Assembly: GCA_011176545.1 (NCBI GenBank) | Contig: DUEN01000171.1 | Span: 1-34,455, forward strand | Direction of reading: 5' to 3' | From: Caldilineae bacterium | Lineage (GTDB): Bacteria > Chloroflexota > Anaerolineae > DUEN01 | DNA length: 34,455 bases | Shown here: positions 31,712 to 34,455 of the stretch, piece after piece | How positions within the stretch are numbered: the stretch's first letter is position 1 | Layout: every line of letters begins with the position of its first letter | The notes under the pieces: model-generated | What the model was told of the DNA's origin: nothing | The model's database searches: none | What the model saw: the letters and a program-made list of their open reading frames with translations, nothing else | Position numbers and translations under genes: made by a program

Positions 31712-32605
31712 CTATTCCTCTCTCGTGCGTAACACGAGGAACTCCACCGCCACAGCTATGGCGGCGATCACAAGCAATATCATCATCATCGCCGCTGAGC
31801 TTCCCATATCCCCCCAGACGAATCCTCTACGGTAGGCATCGTACATGAGCAGATTCGTGGATAGCTGCGGTCCCCCGCGCGTGAGGATCCACACGGGCGC
31901 GAACAGGAAGAGGTTGACCACTGTATCCGAGATCAATACGAAGGCGATCACCCTGCGTAGGAGCGGCAATGTAATGTGACGGAAGCACTGCCACGCGCCC
32001 GCGCCATCAATCGCCGCCGCTTCGTACAAGGTCTCTGGGATTCCCTGTAAGCCAGCAAGGAAGAACATCATCCAATAAGGAACGCCAACCCACGAAATGA
32101 TGCCGATGATCGTCCACAACGCCTGGTCTGGGGATAACAGAAAAGGTTGTCGGGGAAGTCCAAGTTGAACCAGAATCCCGTTGATCATTCCGGCATCCTT
32201 ATGTAGCAAGAGCCCCCAGATCGTGGAGGTGACGTTTATGGAGATTACGACGGGGAGAAGGTAGATGCTGCGAAACAGGGAGATGCCACGTACACGCTGA
32301 TTAGCTAGTATCGCTAACGCCAAGGCCAGCGCTGTCTGTAGAGGATTTGTTACCAAGCTAAAGACCAGGGTGATACGAAGGGATTTCCAGAAAATGGGGT
32401 CACGAAAGATATGTGCGAAGTTCTCCCAGCCGACGAACGTGCGCTTTACAGGGCTTAGATTATGCGCGTATAGGGCCTCACGAAATCCAGCCAATGCCGG
32501 CGCGATCCTGAAGGCGAACAGCAGGATAAAAGCGGGGAGTAGAAATAGATAAGGAACCCATCGGGCTATTGAAACCCTCGTGTAGCCGATCTTCCGTACA
32601 GTCAA
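31712..32605 (-). CDS. ABC sugar transporter permease (MalF/CUT1-type)
   Basis: 297-aa inner-membrane permease. Six helices start at about residue 15 (WVPYLFLLPAFILLFAF). The EAA loop reads GIPETLYEAAAIDGAGAW and is followed by RHITLPLLRRV. TTG at 32605 is chosen because GGGAGG lies 7 nt upstream; an ATG at 32659 in the same frame has no such site. It pairs with the MalG-type protein and the upstream binding protein. A strong hairpin separates it from the binding-protein gene. Confidence 0.88.
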   Translation of the reverse strand: MTVRKIGYTRVSIARWVPYLFLLPAFILLFAFRIAPALAGFREALYAHNLSPVKRTFVGWENFAHIFRDPIFWKSLRITLVFSLVTNPLQTALALALAILANQRVRGISLFRSIYLLPVVISINVTSTIWGLLLHKDAGMINGILVQLGLPRQPFLLSPDQALWTIIGIISWVGVPYWMMFFLAGLQGIPETLYEAAAIDGAGAWQCFRHITLPLLRRVIAFVLISDTVVNLFLFAPVWILTRGGPQLSTNLLMYDAYRRGFVWGDMGSSAAMMMILLVIAAIAVAVEFLVLRTREE

Positions 32606-32638
32606 GCGAATACCTCCCTCATAGATTATGGCAATATG

Positions 32639-32675
32639 AGGGGCAGAAGTCGCGTTCACATCGACTTCTGCCCCT
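32639..32675 (-). promoter_or_regulatory. Intercistronic hairpin between binding-protein and permease genes
   Basis: Perfect 14-bp stem AGGGGCAGAAGTCG (32639-32652) and its complement (32662-32675), loop of 9 nt, 26 nt after the binding-protein stop. As in other malE-malF type operons, it probably stabilises the binding-protein mRNA or partly terminates, which lowers permease synthesis. Confidence 0.75.
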
Positions 32676-32701
32676 TGGCCTTTTCAGGCGTGGCCACGCA
32701 G

Positions 32702-34057
32702 CTACTTCCTGTACTTCTCCATTTCCGCTTCAATGCGCTCCACAGCCGTGTTCAAAGCTTCTTTCACGTCGGCGCCATTCCGGATATCTGAGAAGGTATC
32801 CCCAAGGATCTCCTCGTACTCCAGGTATCCCGGTGTCACTGGCCGCGGCTGGGGATTCACCATCGCCTCGTCGGCCGCGATCCTCTCGGCCCTCCAGGGC
32901 CACTCCTCAAACTGAGGATCGGTCTTGATCAGCTCTAGCAAGGATTCTTGGGCTGGGAAGTCATGGCTACCGGTGCGCCACCACTTCTCGGCACCCGGCA
33001 CCGTGGAGAAGAAGCGCACCCAACGCGTAGCCGCATCGATTTTCTTCGTGTTTGCATTCACGCCGATGTGCCAGCTCCCGGTCGGGGTCACGACCACACC
33101 GTTCTCGAAGTAAGGATGTCGTGACACGCCCCATTCGAAGTCCAGGTCCCCGTCTACATTCTGCTTGATGTTCCAAGGCCCTGCCAGCTCCATGGCCAGT
33201 TTACCCGGCCTGAAGAGCGTATCGCTCGGCCAGCCGATATCGCCCTGCGGGGCGAACTTCCATTCGTTGAATGCCTTCCAGTAGTAAGTGAAGGCCTCGA
33301 TCCAGGGATCCGCGTCGATATAACCGCGCACGGTCAGCCCATCGGGACCAATCGGGACCCCGCCGAGAGACATAGGCATCGGCTGGAGCTGGTAGATGCG
33401 GATGACCTGCTCCCATATGAAGCCCCACATCTCGGGCGTGCCATCGCCGTCCTCGTCGAACGTGAGTTCCTTGGCCACCTCCGCCAGCTTCTCCCACGTC
33501 CAGCGCTCATCCTCCCCAGGAGGCTCAATGCCCGCCTTTTCAAAGGCATTGCGATTATAGAACAGCAACTGGGTCGAGGTGCTCACCGGAGCGGAGATCA
33601 GGTGGCCCTCATACGTCCCAGCCTGGAGTGAGGATTCAAGCCAGTCCGCCTTCTCCTTCTCAGTGAACACATCATCCAGGGGTAACAGCCAACCACGATA
33701 CCCATAGGGAGCAGTCAGGGGCACATCTACAGCCAATGTATCAGGCTCCGGGGACCCAGCCGCAAGCCGCACCTGGACCTGTTCGAAGAAAGCGTTCCAG
33801 CTTAGTTGCTCATTCTCCACCTTCAGGTCCGGGTTCATCTCCTCGAACAAGGCGATCGTCCCCGCGAAGGTTTCATTTGACCAGATGGACAGATGATGGA
33901 TCGTGGTCACCTCTGAGACCGGGGTCGCCTCAACAGGGGCTTTCTCTTCCGGCTTCGCTGCAGGGGCTGGAGGAGCGCAGGCCGCCAACACGGCAGCGGC
34001 GGTAGCGCCCGCGGAGAATTTCAAGAAATCACGTCGACTTAACCTCTTCTCATCCAT
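32702..34057 (-). CDS. Extracellular solute-binding lipoprotein of the CUT1 importer
   Basis: 451-aa periplasmic or cell-surface binding protein. The N-terminus MDEKRLSRRDFLKFSAG carries a twin-arginine motif and ends with the lipobox VLAAC, then a Pro/Ala/Glu linker. The mature part has the binding-protein cluster B/F pattern: TTIHHLSIWSNETF, EEMNPDLKVENEQ, DTLAVDVPLTAPYG, FYNRNAFEKAGIEPPG and WTWEKLAEVAKEL, and a Trp-rich aromatic region suited to sugars. ATG at 34057 follows GAGGAGGG. It is the first gene of the transporter operon. The ligand cannot be named with certainty. Confidence 0.93.
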   Translation of the reverse strand: MDEKRLSRRDFLKFSAGATAAAVLAACAPPAPAAKPEEKAPVEATPVSEVTTIHHLSIWSNETFAGTIALFEEMNPDLKVENEQLSWNAFFEQVQVRLAAGSPEPDTLAVDVPLTAPYGYRGWLLPLDDVFTEKEKADWLESSLQAGTYEGHLISAPVSTSTQLLFYNRNAFEKAGIEPPGEDERWTWEKLAEVAKELTFDEDGDGTPEMWGFIWEQVIRIYQLQPMPMSLGGVPIGPDGLTVRGYIDADPWIEAFTYYWKAFNEWKFAPQGDIGWPSDTLFRPGKLAMELAGPWNIKQNVDGDLDFEWGVSRHPYFENGVVVTPTGSWHIGVNANTKKIDAATRWVRFFSTVPGAEKWWRTGSHDFPAQESLLELIKTDPQFEEWPWRAERIAADEAMVNPQPRPVTPGYLEYEEILGDTFSDIRNGADVKEALNTAVERIEAEMEKYRK

Positions 34058-34097
34058 GCTTTGCCCTCCTCTGTGAAGGCTGAGCAAGTGTGTTCGC

Positions 34098-34245
34098 TCA
34101 GCTCCGACTCGACTGAAATATCAGCTCTCTTGGTCCCCGCAAACGGATAGTCCCCTCTGCAGAGAAATCCTTGGCGGCCAAGATGACCTCCAATGCGAGA
34201 GCCGCCTCAATCATTGACTCGGTAAAGCCTCGTCCCTTCCCCTGG
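34098..34245 (-). pseudogene. Unassigned coding-like remnant upstream of the binding-protein gene
   Basis: In the frame ending at TGA 34098-34100 the minus strand reads FTESMIEAALALEVILAA then KDFSAEGTIRLRGPRELIF, with amphipathic helix-strand periodicity typical of a real C-terminus. An in-frame TGA precedes it and no suitable start codon follows the strong AAAGGAGGTGAT at about 34249-34260. I do not recognise the family. It is either a relic or a very short ORF starting at ATG 34214. Confidence 0.35.
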
Positions 34246-34299
34246 CATCACCTCCTTTGTCGGCAAAACATGGTCACTTCGCAAGGAAACTTCCTAACA

Positions 34300-34308
34300 T
34301 GGTATAAT
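34300..34308 (+). promoter_or_regulatory. Extended -10 promoter element
   Basis: TGGTATAAT has the TGn extension and a perfect TATAAT hexamer. It points rightward toward the gene starting at 34438. No clear -35 is present, as is allowed for extended -10 promoters. Confidence 0.45.
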
Positions 34309-34371
34309 GTAGTAGTATCGAATCTATTTACTAGGGTCTTATGCTAGTTCCAAGGCTAGTTGATAGGGAAG

Positions 34372-34432
34372 TGTCCTCCAGAGTAAACTTGGGTTGTTCA
34401 AATCCACACCCCCAAGCCACCTCTGGAGGACA
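34372..34432. repeat. 12-bp perfect inverted repeat with inner CTTGGG/CCCAAG stem
   Basis: TGTCCTCCAGAG (34372-34383) and CTCTGGAGGACA (34421-34432) are exact inverted copies. CTTGGG (34388) and CCCAAG (34411) nest inside. It directly precedes an ATG at 34438. It could be the left end of an insertion sequence or a structured leader. Confidence 0.55.
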
Positions 34433-34437
34433 GTACC

Positions 34438-34455
34438 ATGATAAACGACTTCGAA
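34438..34455 (+). CDS. Start of a gene cut by the window edge
   Basis: Only six codons (MINDFE) are present after the inverted repeat, with GGAGGA at 34426-34431, about 6 nt upstream, as ribosome site within the repeat arm. No family can be assigned. A transposase is possible given the inverted repeat. Confidence 0.4.

Larger units (their letters stand above)
34058..34437. other. 380-nt upstream gap of the transporter operon
   Basis: It contains a short minus-strand coding-like remnant (34098-34245), an extended -10 on the plus strand, and the inverted repeat at 34372-34432. No complete gene is visible. Confidence 0.6.

Noticed and set aside
34200-34262. Perfect AAAGGAGGTGATG followed by a 13-codon reading frame on the minus strand
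   Set aside because: The ATG is too close to the Shine-Dalgarno core and the peptide resembles nothing. A TGA in that frame has no Cys context.
1-34455. Selenocysteine machinery or a tRNA-Sec
   Set aside because: No selA, selB, selD or tRNA-like cloverleaf was recognised in the window; it must be encoded elsewhere.

Overview
The window looks like a chromosomal segment of a GC-rich, probably thermophilic or moderately thermophilic member of the Chloroflexota (Anaerolineae/Caldilineae-like). This is an inference from high GC, frequent GTG/TTG starts behind strong GGAGG sites, Tat-type lipoprotein binding proteins, GH57 plus HflKC content and short palindromic intergenic repeats of the GTAGGGGC type. 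No rRNA, tRNA or CRISPR array was seen.

Layout. (1) 49-5645, plus strand: a CBS-domain site-2 protease coupled to a GH57 glucanohydrolase, then hflK-hflC. (2) 5815-11101, minus strand except for remnants: a copper-ATPase C-terminal relic, a DsbA-like selenoprotein, a CcdA/DsbD-like thiol transporter, a transporter relic, and a translationally coupled D-lactate-dehydrogenase-type module (DUF1573 lipoprotein, CCG/HdrB-like protein, FAD subunit, 4Fe-4S subunit). (3) 11271-18045, minus strand: a metal-efflux run of P1B-4 ATPase, isoprenylcysteine-methyltransferase-like protein, PCYCGC lipoprotein, P1B-2 Zn/Cd ATPase and a zinc-ribbon/rhodanese membrane protein, preceded by a promoter with an ArsR/SmtB-like operator. 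(4) 18224-21360: DUF302 protein, SHOCT protein, an OmpR/BaeS-type two-component system and an N-terminally truncated methyltransferase. (5) 21647-22760, plus strand: two glutaredoxin-like genes and a c-type cytochrome. (6) 22817-28012, minus strand: a catabolic cluster whose dehydrogenase, PfkB kinase and LacD-like aldolase could form a tagatose/galactitol-type route. (7) An M28 peptidase, then a sugar/nucleoside ABC importer with a nucleoside hydrolase, and finally the first codons of a gene behind a long inverted repeat.

The most exciting signal is a set of five genes that conventional ORF calling breaks in two. In each an in-frame UGA sits exactly where a redox cysteine belongs: DsbA UPWC, two glutaredoxins UxxC, a rhodanese CxU, and a PCYCGC lipoprotein UxxC. 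In four of the five, a 6-7 bp stem capped by a 5-nt loop containing GU begins about 15 nt after the UGA, which fits a bacterial SECIS element. UGA is also the ordinary terminator of many neighbouring genes, often as an ATGA overlap, so selenocysteine recoding is the only simple reading.

The selenoproteins are interleaved with metal-efflux ATPases, thiol-transport and cytochrome genes. This suggests an envelope thiol/metal redox system that relies heavily on selenocysteine. The selenocysteine machinery (selA, selB, selD, selC tRNA) is not in this window and must lie elsewhere.
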